This document shows positions 12,081 through 23,290 of a stretch of DNA of 60,000 nucleotides, one piece after another. This stretch comes from Cryptomeria japonica (taxonomy: Eukaryota; Streptophyta; Pinopsida; Cupressales; Cupressaceae). Every line of letters starts with the position of its first letter. Position 1 is the stretch's first letter. The notes below the pieces were generated by a model. It did not search any database, had not been told where the DNA came from, and was given only the letters and a program-made list of their open reading frames with translations. The position numbers were made by a program, and so were the translations under genes. Location: the NCBI RefSeq assembly GCF_030272615.1, contig NC_081405.1:470820008-470880007 (forward strand), read 5' to 3'.

Positions 12081-12097
12081 GAGTCACTCTGATACCA
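12081..12097 (-). promoter_or_regulatory. Copia-2 primer binding site (initiator Met tRNA type)
   Basis: On the sense strand, TGGTATCAGAGTGACTC lies two bases inside the 5' LTR end. The first 11 bases match the 3' end complement of plant initiator Met tRNA, the usual copia primer. Confidence 0.88.
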
Positions 12098-12099
12098 AT

Positions 12100-13175
12100 T
12101 GATGAATAATGATGAACAAATGATACCCTAATTGGTGCTGGGAGTGGGGGTAAATCAGTACAGACAAACTTTTCCACAACTTTTCAAGTTAAAGCAATGC
12201 TAACTGGTTGTCTTCATTACTGAACTTAACCATGGCAATACTGGTTAAACACAGTAAGACTCCAGACAACTAAACCAATAAAATTGAATACTGCAAATAA
12301 CATTCAATAGTTGATACCTACTTCACCAATATACTCATGCATGTGTTGTATCAGTAATATCATAACCATTAGCTCTATATGCATATTCACCTAAACAAAG
12401 AATACTCAATCATCACATGAAAAATGCACAACTCATGACACACATATTTTTCACGTGGAAACCCAAATGGGAAAAACCACGGTGGGGATGAATACCCACA
12501 AGCTTGTTTTGAACTCTTTTGAAGTCTTCTCTGTTAGGAGCCTAGTCTAGTTAAATACTTTACAATAAGGTTCTGTTAGGAACCGATCTTTTTAGAGATC
12601 ACCAAGTTAAGGGATGGCTATAAACCCTATTAAAGGTTACCTCGCTAGAGGATTTAAAAGAACTCAATGAACTTGAGTCACTAGGTTAGAGGATTTACAA
12701 CAAGCATGCTAAAGTTACCCAGTCAAGGGATTTTCCTTCTATTGAAATGGTTAGAAGTCAACAGGTAAATCTTTGATCTGATAACAATAATACTTGCTAA
12801 GGAAGATCCTTTTCAGTTCCTCTACTCTACAATCACACTCTGCAGGTTCCACTCACTAGTCTGGCAAGTATCTCATCACTCGGATACAAACACAACATTT
12901 GCCAACACCAACAATATCAAAACTCGTCGACCTTATAGACAACAATTAGGTTGGTAGCATAAACCCTAAACCCTAAACATTTTGGATTTACAATTTCAAG
13001 CAGTCTAAATTTGACAGTCCAAACACATTACATAGAATGAAATGATCTAAACAGATCTCAAGTCACTCTGCATCGTTTGATCTTCATCACATCTAGAAAA
13101 TGGTAACCCATCACACGCTCTTCATACACTGCTCAAAAAATCGTGTATTCCCGAGGTAGGCATTCAATGCATTTG
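12100..13175 (-). repeat. Copia-2 5' LTR, first segment
   Basis: This segment is homologous to 6276-7360. It starts TGATGAATAA and is interrupted at 13175 by NA-3, with duplicated ATTTG at 13171-13175 and 21203-21207. It carries the telo-box at 12961-12978 and the conserved GTGGAAACCC block near 12453-12485. The rest of the LTR follows at 21208-21515. Confidence 0.92.
12961..12978. promoter_or_regulatory. Telo-box-like motif in Copia-2 5' LTR
   Basis: AAACCCTAAACCCTAAAC is identical to 7137-7154 in the partner LTR. The inverted half that follows in the partner has mutated here (TTTTGGATT), so the small hairpin is lost in this copy. Confidence 0.6.
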
Positions 13176-14351
13176 TGTTAGGCCCAATATGGAAAGCTAA
13201 TGTACTGAGAGGGGAGGGGTGAATTAGTACTCTAAAACTTTTCTTCAATAATAACCTTATTGTTATGCATAAACAAAATAGTGCAGTAACATAAAATAAA
13301 GTTAAAACAAATAGATAACAATCATACATGATTCACTCCATAACACATATATTTTGGTTACGCAAAAAACTCTTGGTTAGAGACAAAAACTATGGTGGGG
13401 ATGGCACCCACAACTTCACTACTACAATAATAAAGATTTCTCGATTAGAGCTACATTTAGCTATTTCTGATAGCTTACCCTGTTAGGAGTATCAAGATCT
13501 GTTAGATCTACCTTACTAAAGGATTTTACAACACTATATAAATGCAGCACCTGGTTAGAGGATTTACAATTTATAGACTTGGTTAGAGTCTTTTACCCTG
13601 TTAAAGGTTTCTCTTACAACTTCACAATTTTACAATAAAATCATTACAAATATCTGCAACTTTACATTTGACATGCTATAGCAGATTCTATGTGCTCAGA
13701 ATAAGATTACCTAGCTTGTAGCATACCTTGGTAACCCATATTGTAACTCGGTAAACCCTTCTGTTTACTCTGTTCTTTGACTATTCACTGATAACCTTCT
13801 TGGTGACCTCTCTGTGTCTCTGTAAAAGTCTTCCTTCATGCATACACACACATATCTCACATCTATCTTTTTTTTAATCCTAAAATCATGCTATATAAAT
13901 AGATCTCTTACAGCGGTGATCTAATTCATTGCTTCAATCTTACAAAAAGATTCTTCGAATGAATAACTAAACAAAATATTTCATTGGTCAGATTGACCTT
14001 GTAATCATACACAATCTCCTAGTGCAATTTCCAATGTAAAACGGTTAGATGTGCCTCGATCTTGTAACATGTTTTCATGTCCATGACCAGGTTCAATGTA
14101 TCTGGTAAAACATTTCACTTGGTGAATATCAACTCGGTGAGTTAACTTTACTGCTCGGTAGCCATGAAACATTACTCGGTAAACAACTCGGTGAATACTG
14201 CGTTCTGTGACTTCTTTCTTCTGTAATCGACTAGACTGTTCATACTGACTTCTTTGTGTGTACCAACTGCATGATTTGGTAATACTAACCGACTAGAATA
14301 TATAGTATGACTTTGGATATGAAACTAATGGCAATTTGATAAGTAGTAACA
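13176..14351 (-). repeat. NA-3 3' LTR
   Basis: This LTR of 1,176 bases pairs with 20028-21202. On the sense strand it starts TGTTACTACTTATC and ends GGGCCTAACA. The C-tract motif AATTCACCCCTCCCCTCTC (sense) lies near its 3' end, as in the other copia LTRs here. The repeated phrase CTCGGT(A/G) and its variants runs through the LTR and also through the internal region. Confidence 0.93.
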
Positions 14352-14709
14352 ATCTCCCCTTTTGACATTAGTTGAGATGTTTGACAAAAACTACTTTCAA
14401 AGTCATAACTCAAAAACTATATACTTGCAAAATGACTATACTTGACAATATATACAATAGTCAATGAAGTAGTATATGCAGATATACTCCCCTTATCGTT
14501 ATTCTGTACATAACTCTGAATTTTGCATGTTTGGTTCTGTACTGTGCTAGTGTGCTCTGAATGCTCTGTATATTTTGCTCGGTATATTCCCCTTATATAC
14601 AATACTCAAAATTGTGTTATCAAAATTGTATTACATATAGAATTACTCCCCCTTTGCTGGGTATTACTTTCCTCTATGTAGTATCATAATATTACTCCCC
14701 CTTTTTGAC
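14352..14709 (-). promoter_or_regulatory. NA-3 cluster of five polypurine tracts
   Basis: Sense-strand tracts of the type AAAAGGGGAGAT lie at 14352-14366 (next to the LTR), 14486-14496, 14587-14596, 14645-14657 and 14694-14709. All fall between the ORF2 stop and the 3' LTR. The most ORF-proximal copy (GTCAAAAAGGGGGAGT) closely resembles the LTR-adjacent one (GTCAAAAGGGGAGAT). Confidence 0.75.
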
Positions 14710-14722
14710 AAACATCAAAAAC

Positions 14723-17700
14723 TCAATTTCCATTTGGAGGCGGTAACTGATCAAAAATAGACTTATAATTGGTCTGGGCGTCGGTGAGGGTAACTGAGAG
14801 TGAATCCTTTACACATTCCATTAATGAATTTTGTGCTTGAATATCAGATAAGAGTGATATTAAGCCATCAAGAGTGCTTCCCTCTTGTGTAGTTGATAGG
14901 CGTGTAGCTCTGTTGATCTGTTCCTGTAATGATGAGAGATGTGGAAGGAATAATGTCTGAAGGGTCAATATATCCATCCTTATTTTATGCTCTTCATTCC
15001 TCAGTTCTAACTGTTGAGCCATGAGCTGTTGAAGCTTTGTATAAAATTTTTGAGCTGAATTAGGCTCGGTGGTCAACTTAGTTGAGAGATCAGTGATCTC
15101 TTTTTCAATTGCATCAGTTTTATTTTTGACATCTTTAATGAATAAGGAAAATGTACACAGTTTCTGGAATAAATAAAGAATATTCTTGAGTTGAGGGGAC
15201 AACTCATCAATGAATTTGATAAGTTTTACCTTGCCAACAGCAATCGATTTTTGTACTTTCTCTATCATTTTAGCAGTTAGCTCTTTATCCTTGAGCTTGC
15301 TTAAGTACTTAGATGCATCAACTCCAGATGTTTCAATCTGATTTAGGAGTGCATCCACTTGAATATGGATGGCTGCATCGGGTGACACTGTTGCTGAAGG
15401 TAGCATTTTTGTAAGTAGTGTCCTAACCTTCTGAAGTACTTTATTATTTTTCTGTATGGCCAGTTGCTTCTCTTGTTCAGCCTTTGCTTTGCATAGTTCA
15501 CTGAATTCAGTGAGTGCTTGCCCTTTCAATTTGGAGATGTCTACATTGGGCAACACGATCAGTTTAGATAAGTCAAATTTGAAACCATGCTTTCTCACCT
15601 TCTTCTCTTTTCCTTTGGTCGGTGGCACTAAGACAAGTGCTTGTGAGGCTTGCTGACCCTCGGTAGGTTGCTCGATAGATGCAACACTTTGGTCGGTTCC
15701 TGTAGCCATTGTAGTGTCTTTGGGTGGCTCGGTGCTAGGGGTCTTAGCTGTAACATTTGCAGTGATTGTCTGTGCTTGAGACGTCTAATATTTGGTTGTA
15801 TCTCCTACAGCTTCAAATTTGTTACCTTCGGTGCCTTGCTCGGTGCCCTTGGGAGCTTTGGTTGAGACAGGTGGCTTCACTGGCGGATAAGGCTAAACTT
15901 GTTCAAAGACAGATTCACTAGAGATAAGTTTTGTATAAGTAGTGCCTTCAATCATTTCCTGCTCTGGTGCTGCTTCATCCATTACATCTTCATCAATTTG
16001 AATAGTGTCAACCGGGTCTGGACCTTCCTCGGTGACATCTGGATCTTGCTCGGTGACATCAACAATTTCAATTTGAGATTATTCATTGACATCCTTTTGT
16101 TTGAAGATCTCCTGCCACTTGGCTTTTGTCTCATTCTCCACATCAATGTATAGCCCATTCATCAATTTTAAGTTTCTCTGTTTCACAAGAAATTTAGAAT
16201 TGTATGTGGTCAAATGCTCCTTGATTTCTATTACGGACATGTCAGGAAATAGATGGACTAGACTTCTTTCTCTTATTTGTCTCTCTGAGTCCATTGCATA
16301 TTTCCATCTATTATCAATATGTAAGTAGAGTTCACTTGGAAGTGACTTTGCTAGTTCTAATGGAGCTAGCCGAAACTTCATAAGTGTACAAATGACAGCT
16401 TCTTCAATCTATTGCTTATCATCATTATTCCTAGTCTCATACTTAACATATCTAAATCCTACAAATCCACCGTATTCTTTAAGATTGGCACAAAAAATTT
16501 CAACACTATGAATATTTACCTTTTTGCTTTTCACAATCTGGAATTTATTTGCATCATCAAACTCTGTATCACTCGAGTCTTTTGCCAAAATGAGTCTCCA
16601 AGTAGATTTCTTATAGGTCTTGGTTACCTTTGGTGTAGTAACACTCTTTTGCTTCTTACTTGGTGATGCAGCTGATGCTCTGGTGTTGGGTCTCTTTGTT
16701 GGTGGAGTCGGTAGGGCCTTTGTGATGTCCTATTTCTTTCTTTTCAGAACTTTACCCTTTGGTAACTCTGTGCTCAATGTTATTGCAGCCTCTTGAGCTT
16801 CTGATTCCTCTTCGGTAATGGCAAGATTGCCTTTTACAGGTGTAGAGGAGGATTCTTCTCCTAATTTCTCAGATAAAACCTTTATCATTTTTGTAGCTTT
16901 TCTTGTAGTCTTAGGTACTACAATGCTTATTTTTACTTTCTCCTTCACCTCTTCATAGGTTCCATACCTTAGTTTGGTTGCATGCCTTGGAAATGATAAA
17001 TAGGCATCAATTTGTTGTTGTGTTATATCATAATCAATCTCATAACCCATTGGTTGCAACGATTGAGTCCTTGGTTCAACAACATTCACATAACAATAAT
17101 CAGTATCGACCTCAAAACATATATTGTCCTTGTATTTTTCTACCAGCTGTGGTGGAATCCTGTACCTATTGTACATTTTCTCTTGGAATTTGCTGAAGTA
17201 ATCATCCATGATATCATTAAAGTTATCTCCTAACTTCATGATGAAGTCATTGATCTGATGGGTGATAGGTTGGTGTAGCTCCCATACTACTTTACCGACT
17301 GAGGGAAAGAACTTCTCAAAGTAGAAAAACATACATACAAGTAGTGAACCGAACTTTAGTGTATTTGTCGAGTTGTTCTTCTTCGGCTTCCTTATTGTGT
17401 TCAGGTTCTCAAACAAGTTCTTCAGTAGTACTTCACACAAGTCTACTTTCATTCCCTTCACTATTTTGTAGGCCAAGTCAACTGCACCACATGGTACACT
17501 GTTTTCCCTTGCAGATTGGAAGAAACAGTAACCAATAACTCTAATTGCAAACTTGAGTTCTGCATCAGTGACATTATTCAATTTTAGTCCTCAATAATCA
17601 GATTCTACTTTGGTTAGACTGATTAGCTCCTTTTGTGATATCATTTTCTGTTCTTGTGCATTATCGTAGATGGGATACCCAGTGATCAGGTGAATGATTT

Positions 17701-18088
17701 CCTTAGTGATCTTAAATGGTTGCTCTTGTAGCCACATGAAATCATCATGTACTCTACTCAAGACAAACTTAACCCACTAGGGTTTGAACACATGGGGATA
17801 GACTAGGGCTTCAGTTAATCCCTTGATTTTGAGATGCTCAAATTTGCTATCCAGTTTGCCATCAGTGCAAAGTTCATCATATGTGTCACTAATCTCTACA
17901 TGACTGCATTCCTCAACACGACATTTGGTGAAGAATCTGAGATCTTCTACTAACAAGACTCGATCCGGGATGAGTGAAAATGCAGTTTTGTCATCTGGTT
18001 CTGAGGCAACTTTGGGAGTTAGAGAATATTTCAGCGAGGGCTTCTCCACATTTTGGACAACTATGGGGTCTTGGATCTTGGGTGCCAT
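14723..18088 (-). pseudogene. NA-3 ORF2, 1,121-codon frame of unknown function with seven stops
   Basis: I do not recognise this protein. One frame runs from ATG at 18088 (context ACCATGGCA, a strong plant start) to the stop at 14723 with no frameshift. Seven nonsense codons were counted by hand (near codons 104, 169 and 453, one near 565, and three between about 670 and 770), each one base from a sense codon. Residues 1-390 look globular (SLIPDRVLLVEDLRFF, WLQEQPFKITKEIIHLITGYP). Residues 400-500 are Lys/Pro/Thr-rich. A second globular part spans about 505-670. An acidic, Thr/Pro-rich linker follows, then a basic patch near 828 and coiled-coil-like helices at about 850-1110. There are no signal peptide, membrane segment, DSG, DDE or VDD motifs. 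The position resembles the extra or env-like ORF of some Sireviruses, but it replaces pol. Another reading is a captured host gene; that is only a guess. Confidence 0.75.
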
Positions 18089-18702
18089 GGTAGGTTTTAG
18101 GTAAGATTTGACAAATTATCCTTAGGGTTTACAAATGATTGACGCTTCACACTCGGTAGACAATAACAATTTGACTAGATCGGAAACCAGCTAAACAATG
18201 TGAATAGATTGATGTAAATACCTCAAAATTTGCTCTGAATGAAGTTTGATCACTTTGATTCGCTCTACTCTGCTTCTCGAAAACTTGGGTGAATGAAAAT
18301 GACCGCAAAAACACTTTTAAGTACTCAAAAATACCTTATCAGGCTCCGTGCAAGTTAGATCAAGACATTAAATGCACTCAGTTCACCTTTTACCGATTTA
18401 CACCTTTTTCTATTTTAACCGAGTAACTAACTTTCTTTTATTAACCGACTTGACAGGTTTCCTGTATACACCGACTTGACAGGTTTCTTGTATAGTATAT
18501 AAACTGACTAATTGCATCTTAACTATGCAGAGTTTGAATTTTGTACATAATAGAATAGGAACTGTTATGATTTAACCTTTAGAGAGTGCAGTCCCTTCAT
18601 ACCTTTTCTTGACTAATTTGAAATAGGTCTACCTAACTCGGTAGGTAAGGTGCTTTCTTCATCTGACATCATTTCTTTCTTTTTCCAAATCATCTTGAAT
18701 TT
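18089..18702 (-). promoter_or_regulatory. NA-3 inter-ORF spacer with TATA-like box and 22-bp direct repeat
   Basis: This is a 614-base non-coding spacer between ORF1 and ORF2. On the sense strand, a TATA-like sequence (TTTATATACTATA, 18491-18503) lies about 400 bases before the ORF2 start. Just downstream of it are two 22-base direct copies at 18470-18491 and 18444-18465, differing at one position and containing AAACCTGTCAAGTCGG. This could be an internal promoter and leader for ORF2. A splice-based route to ORF2 is equally possible. Nothing else is recognised in it. Confidence 0.4.
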
Positions 18703-19965
18703 TTATTTTATCTCTTCTGTGTCTCTTCTTGGTTGATCTCTGCAATCTCCAACTAAATGTCCAACTTTGTGACAATGAAAACATGCCATACTAGGATTTC
18801 TCCATGATCTCCGGTTGTTCATTCCAAATCTTATAAAATAGTTGGCACTAATATGTCCATATCTTCCACAACATTCACACCATATCCTCATATTGTAGTC
18901 CCATGGTACTGCAACATATTGTCGGTAAGGATCTATGTGAGTTCGGTAACCTCTAGTGTTTGCTCGGTGTGGATACTTCATGTAGTTCTTTTGCTTAAAC
19001 TAGTACTTCTCGATACTATGTCCATATCTATTGCAGTTTCTACAAAACCCTTTGAATTTTGCCTTCTGATAGTTGTTAACAAACTTTGTCCTACATTGAT
19101 TAGATGTGTGACCATATTTATTGCAATTGTAACAATATCTACTGGACTTAGTGATATTCGGTTGCTTACCTTTTCTGATCTGGCATATGTTGGCAGTATG
19201 ACCTTGATTTCCACAGTAGTAGCAAATAGGCTTCTTCCTTTTGATATTATTCCTTTTTCCAGCTTGCTTTGATGATTCTCCTCTCTCAGTAGTATGAATT
19301 CCTTTCTCGGTTGATTCTTTTCCTTTGTAATCGAGTCCTCCATCTTTGTAGGGTCTTCTTGTATTCAGTTGCTCATCCAACATCTTTGATGCTTCATAAC
19401 TTTTCTCCAATTATTCTTTGGATTTATTCTCTGTTTCAAGTTCACCAGTCAACCTTGATACTTCAAGTTTCAATGATTGATTTTCATCATTCTTTAGAAT
19501 TGCTTCATGATGTGCATAACCTAGTTGATCTGTCATATTTTGTTGAATACCAGTTAACCTTATGATTTCATCATCCTTATCAGATACTAGAACTTCAAGC
19601 TGTTATTTCTCTGTTTGTAGATCTCTTGCTTTATCCTCAGCTATCCTTAATGCATCTAGATTTTCAGTCATCTATGTACCGAAATGTTCATGTTCTCTTT
19701 TCATTGCTTTTAGTTGATCAGCCAATGCTTTGTTCTTTTCTTTCAACATTCCAATCATTTCTTCAATCTCTTCAGATATACTGTTCTTAGATGATGTCTC
19801 GATTTGTTCCACTAGCTCTTGAGAATCTTGCAAGTCATCATATAATCTTCTCCTTACTTTCAAAGATTTTTGCATTTGCCTTTGCATGTCTGCAATCACT
19901 TGATTTGCATTATCCAGCTCTTCTTGTAGATACACAATCCTCTGAGATTGTTTGTAGCCTTCCAT
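18703..19965 (-). pseudogene. NA-3 ORF1, coiled-coil protein with five CCHC zinc knuckles (gag-like), four stops
   Basis: The frame of 421 codons runs from ATG at 19965, 46 bases inside the primer site, to the stop at 18703 without a frameshift. Four nonsense codons (near 19672, 19602, 19411 and 19000) interrupt it; each looks like a Gln codon turned TAA or TAG. Residues 1-185 are a long charged coiled coil (YLQEELDNANQVIADMQRQM). The second half has five CCHC knuckles: CYYCGNQGHTANIC, CYNCNKYGHTSNQC, CRNCNRYGHSIEKY, CECCGRYGHISANY and CFHCHKVGHLVGDC. In the third and fourth the last Cys is Tyr (TGC to TAC). Zinc knuckles bind RNA in gag nucleocapsids. The protein lacks the usual UBN2-type gag domain, so it is a nucleocapsid-like or gag-replacing protein rather than a normal copia gag. 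Confidence 0.82.
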
Positions 19966-20010
19966 TTCTAAGATCTTTCTCTTTAGGTAGTTAAACCCTT
20001 TTCCAAGATT

Positions 20011-20025
20011 CAAGCTATGATACCA
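20011..20025 (-). promoter_or_regulatory. NA-3 primer binding site
   Basis: The sense strand reads TGGTATCATAGCTTG two bases inside the 5' LTR. The first 8 bases match the initiator Met tRNA type and one base differs after that. It is the same primer class as Copia-1, -2 and -6. Confidence 0.82.
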
Positions 20026-20027
20026 AT

Positions 20028-21202
20028 TGTTAGGCCCAATATGGAAAGCTAATGTACTGAGAGAGGAGGGGTGAGTTAGTACTCCAAAACTTTTCTTCAA
20101 TAATAACCTTACTATTATGCATAAACAGAATAGTGCAGTAACATAAAATAAAGTTAAAACAAACAGATAACAATCATACATGATTCACTCCATAACACGT
20201 ATATTTTGGTTACACAGAAACTCTTGGTTAGAGAGAAAAACTATGGTGGGGATGGCACCCACAACTTCACTACTACAATAATAAAGATTGCTCGGTTAGA
20301 GCTACATTTAGCTATTTCTGATAGCTTACCCTGTTAGGAGTATCAAGATCTGTTAGATCTACCTTACTAAAGGATTTTACAACACTATATAAATGTTGCA
20401 CCTGGTTAGAGGATTTACAATTTATAGACTTGGTTAGAGTCTTTTACCCTATTAAAGGTTTCTCTTACAACTTCACAATTTTACAATAAAATCATTACAA
20501 ATATCTGCAACTTTACATCTAAAATGCTATAGCAGATTCTATGTGCTCAGAATAAGATTACCTAGTTTGTAGCATACCTCAGTAACCCATATTGTAACTT
20601 GGTAAACCCTTCTGTTTACTCTGTTCTTCGACTGTTCACTGATAACCTTCTCGGTGACCTCTCTATGTCTCTGTAACATTCTTCCTTCATGCATACACAC
20701 ACATATCTCACATCTATCTTTTTTTTAACCCTAAAATCATGCTGTATAAATAGATCTCTTATAGAGGTGATCTAATTCATTGCTTCAATCTTACAAAAAT
20801 ATTCTTCCAATGAATAACTAAACAAAATATTTCATTGGTCAGATTGACCTTGTAATCATACACAATCTCCTAGTGCAATTTCCAATGTAAAACAGTTAGA
20901 TGTGCCTCGATCTTGTAACACGTTTTCATGTGCATGACCAGGTTCAATGTATCTGGTAAAACGTTTCACTCGGTGAATATCAACTCGATGAGTTAAATTT
21001 ACTACTCAGTAGCCATGAAACATTACTCGGTAAACAGCTTGGTGAATACTATGTTCTGTGACTGCTTTCTTTTGTAACCGACTAGACTGTTCATATCGAC
21101 TTCTCTGTGTGTACCGACTGCATGATTCGGTAATACTAACTGACTAGAATATATAGTATGACTTTGGATATGAAACTAATGGCAATTTGATAAGTAGTAA
21201 CA
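20028..21202 (-). repeat. NA-3 5' LTR
   Basis: This LTR of 1,175 bases is the partner of 13176-14351, with the same ends. About 11 differences over the first 215 positions are mainly transitions. It is closed on the right by ATTTG (21203-21207), the duplicate of 13171-13175. Confidence 0.93.
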
Positions 21203-21207
21203 ATTTG

Positions 21208-21515
21208 ATCTCCACGTGCAAAATCCTCAAGGAAATCCTTCACGTGCATACAACTAACGTGGCATCTTGATCCTTATCCTTAACATTCACAAAACACCAT
21301 CTGTTTCATCGCACAGGCCATACTAGAAACCCTAAAATTGAACAGAGACTACCAACTGGTAATTACACTTAGTGAGCCCCGACACCGGTCCACTCCATCC
21401 TGGTTGACCAAAACCGCTTCCAATCTTCATACCAGTGCATACCGGTGTACCTGCTTAAGCACTTATTGACATCAATGACAACATACTTTGTCACCGCTTC
21501 ATCATATGCCAAAAG
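21208..21515 (-). repeat. Copia-2 5' LTR, second segment
   Basis: This continues the LTR broken at 13175 and is homologous to 7351-7647. It ends CATATGCCAAAAG before TCTAT at 21516. Joined length is about 1,384 bases against 1,372 for the partner. Confidence 0.9.
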
Positions 21516-22390
21516 TCTATGATAGGTGAGATGAAATTCTTCTTAGGATTGCAAACTACACAAACTGATAAAGACATTTTCATTTCTCAATCTAAGTATG
21601 TGAAGAAATTATTGAAGAAGTTTGAGTTAGATGACTCCAAACCTGTTGGAACTCCTATGGTGAATGGATGCAAGTTATCTAAGCATGATGAATCTCAAAA
21701 GGTCAATCAAACCTTGTATAGATCTATGGTTGGTGGACTGTTATACTTGACTCGAACTAGACCAAATATTATGCATGTTGTTTGTGTTTGTGCAAGATTC
21801 AAAGTTGATCCTAAAGAAAGTCATGTTACTGTTGTGAAGAGGATTTTTTAGATACTTGAAGGGGACGATTGACTGTGGTTTGTGGTATCTGAAGAATAAT
21901 GATTTCATGTTATGTGCTTATACTAATGATGATTAGGCAGGTGATGTTGATGACCAAAAGAGAACTACTGATGGAGCATTCTTTCTATGAAAGAAGTTGG
22001 TTTCATGGTCTAGTAAGAAGCAAGATGCTATATCTCTATCTACTACAGAAGTTGAATACATTGTTGCTGCTAGAAACTACACTCAGGTAGTTTGGATGAA
22101 GCAGATATTGAAAGACATTAGAGTTGTTTATGATGAGCCTATTGTTATATATTGTGATAATTCAAGTGTTATTAATATTTCCAAGAATCTGGTACTGCAT
22201 TCTAAAACAAAGCATATATCAATCAAGTATCATTTCTTGAGGGAGAAAGTCAGTGATGAAGAAGTCAAATTGGAGTATGTATCTACAAGGATCAGATTGT
22301 AGATACCTTTACTAAGCCTTTACCTACATATACATTTGTATATTTGAGAGACAAGTTAGGGGTCTCTAGTGCCCCTCCTGATGAGATCTA
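21516..22390 (+). pseudogene. Copia-1 RT C-terminus and RNase H (pseudogene)
   Basis: This continues the RT frame cut at 6275: IGEMKFFLGLQTTQTDKDIFISQSKYVKKLL is read in segments, then the KPVGTPM and YRSMVGGLLYLTRTRPNI motifs of copia RT. A one-base insertion in a T-run near 21849 shifts the frame. A stop at about 21936 replaces the Trp of the DDWAG motif, and another lies near 21990. RNase H motifs follow: SKKQDAISLSTTEVEY, IYCDNSSVINISKN and HSKTKHISIKYHFLREK. A frameshift at about 22293 precedes the end motif DTFTKPLPT. It is inactive. Confidence 0.85.
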
Positions 22391-22719
22391 GATGCATTGA
22401 GATGCACAAATCCAGTGGACTTCATAGTCTTATCTTCTTATCCGAATTGATGGGCTGGTGCTTCTAATCATCCCAAGTAGTCAGTAAGGTGTTCTATAAT
22501 TTGAGTTTGTGCAAGAGATTGTCTGGTATAGGGGGAGAGAATAATGATTTGTATTTTGTCTATGGTATTGCTATCAAAGGGGGAGAGAAGCATGTGAAAA
22601 AATGCCTTATCTTGGGAGCTTTGTGTGCATGATCTTAGGGGGAGATTGTTGTTTATTTCTTTGTTTGCATTGATTTTTTTTCACATTCATATGTTGTCAT
22701 CAATTCCAAAGGGGGAGAT
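22391..22719 (+). promoter_or_regulatory. Copia-1 non-coding tail with four polypurine tracts
   Basis: The stretch of about 330 bases between pol and the 3' LTR holds four purine tracts of the form AGGGGGAGA: 22527-22539, 22573-22587, 22634-22647 and 22708-22719. The last one abuts the LTR and is the likely functional primer. This multiplicity is typical of Sireviruses. No gene is seen here. Confidence 0.78.
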
Positions 22720-23290
22720 TGTTGGATATTACTGCTGGTAGGATATGTTGTTGTCATTGATGTCAATATAATCCTGTGTTCTGGTATTCCAGTATTGCTA
22801 AGAGTTGAGTTGGTTGGTACGTTGCTAATGTGATGGTGAAGATTTTTTTATTTTAGTAATGAAGTATCTCTAGTTGATTATGTATTGATTTCATGATGTT
22901 GTGTGGTGATTTGATCGGGTTATGGATTCCAATATGAAGATTGGTTTTTCAGTGTTCAGTGGTGTAATATTTCTAGTATTTGATTTGTTATGTTCTAGAA
23001 TGATTATATCTTTGGTTGTGGATTTGGAAGAGTGTTTAGGATGTTCATGTGTATCTTCAATTTTGATGGTTCATGATTTGGTGCTCTACAATCTTTCTTT
23101 CTAGTCCCAGTTGTTGTTGTTGAGTGTTCTTGAGTGTTAGCATGTTGATCGATGAAGATTTGATGAAGTGGTGTTGGTGTAGCTATTGCAGATGGTTATA
23201 ACATGATTTTTGGTGTTTCCTAATCATTTCCTATTTGTCTTGGTGGTCTGCGTTGATCATTATGTGCGTTATTGAAGATATTATGGGTTC
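22720..23290 (+). repeat. Copia-1 3' LTR, first segment
   Basis: The segment starts TGTTGGATATTACTG right after the polypurine tract and is interrupted at 23290 by long LTR D1. The target duplication GGTTC is at 23286-23290 and 33477-33481. It continues at 33482-34266, for a joined length of about 1,356 bases. A short open frame in it has no support. Confidence 0.88.

Larger units (their letters stand above)
13176..21202 (-). mobile_element. NA-3, non-autonomous LTR retrotransposon with two unusual ORFs
   Basis: The element spans 8,027 bases. Its LTRs of about 1,175 bases (13176-14351, 20028-21202) both read TGTTAGGCCCAATATGG ... GTAACA on the plus strand and differ by about 5% over the first 215 positions, almost only transitions. 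TSD ATTTG stands on both sides. The primer site is at 20011-20025 and there are five polypurine tracts at 14352-14709. Between them are only ORF1 (18703-19965, coiled coil plus zinc knuckles) and ORF2 (14723-18088, unknown). No protease DSG, integrase HHCC/DDE, RT VDD box or RNase H can be read in any frame, so it must depend on enzymes of another element. LTR layout, primer and tracts point to the Sirevirus-like copia elements next to it as helpers (inference). Confidence 0.88.
6276..21515 (-). mobile_element. Copia-2, full-length Ty1/copia element on the minus strand, with NA-3 inserted in its 5' LTR
   Basis: LTRs lie at 6276-7647 and at 12100-13175 plus 21208-21515. They are homologous over their length, with roughly 10% difference over the first 190 bases by hand count. 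On the minus strand the order is 5' LTR, primer site, gag, protease, integrase, RT, RNase H, polypurine tracts, 3' LTR. TCTAT stands on both sides (6271-6275 and 21516-21520), and removing the element restores the Copia-1 RT frame. The right LTR end reads CCAAAAG where the left LTR has CCAACA, a small end mutation or a 6-base duplication. All genes carry stops, and integrase also has a frameshift. Confidence 0.9.
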
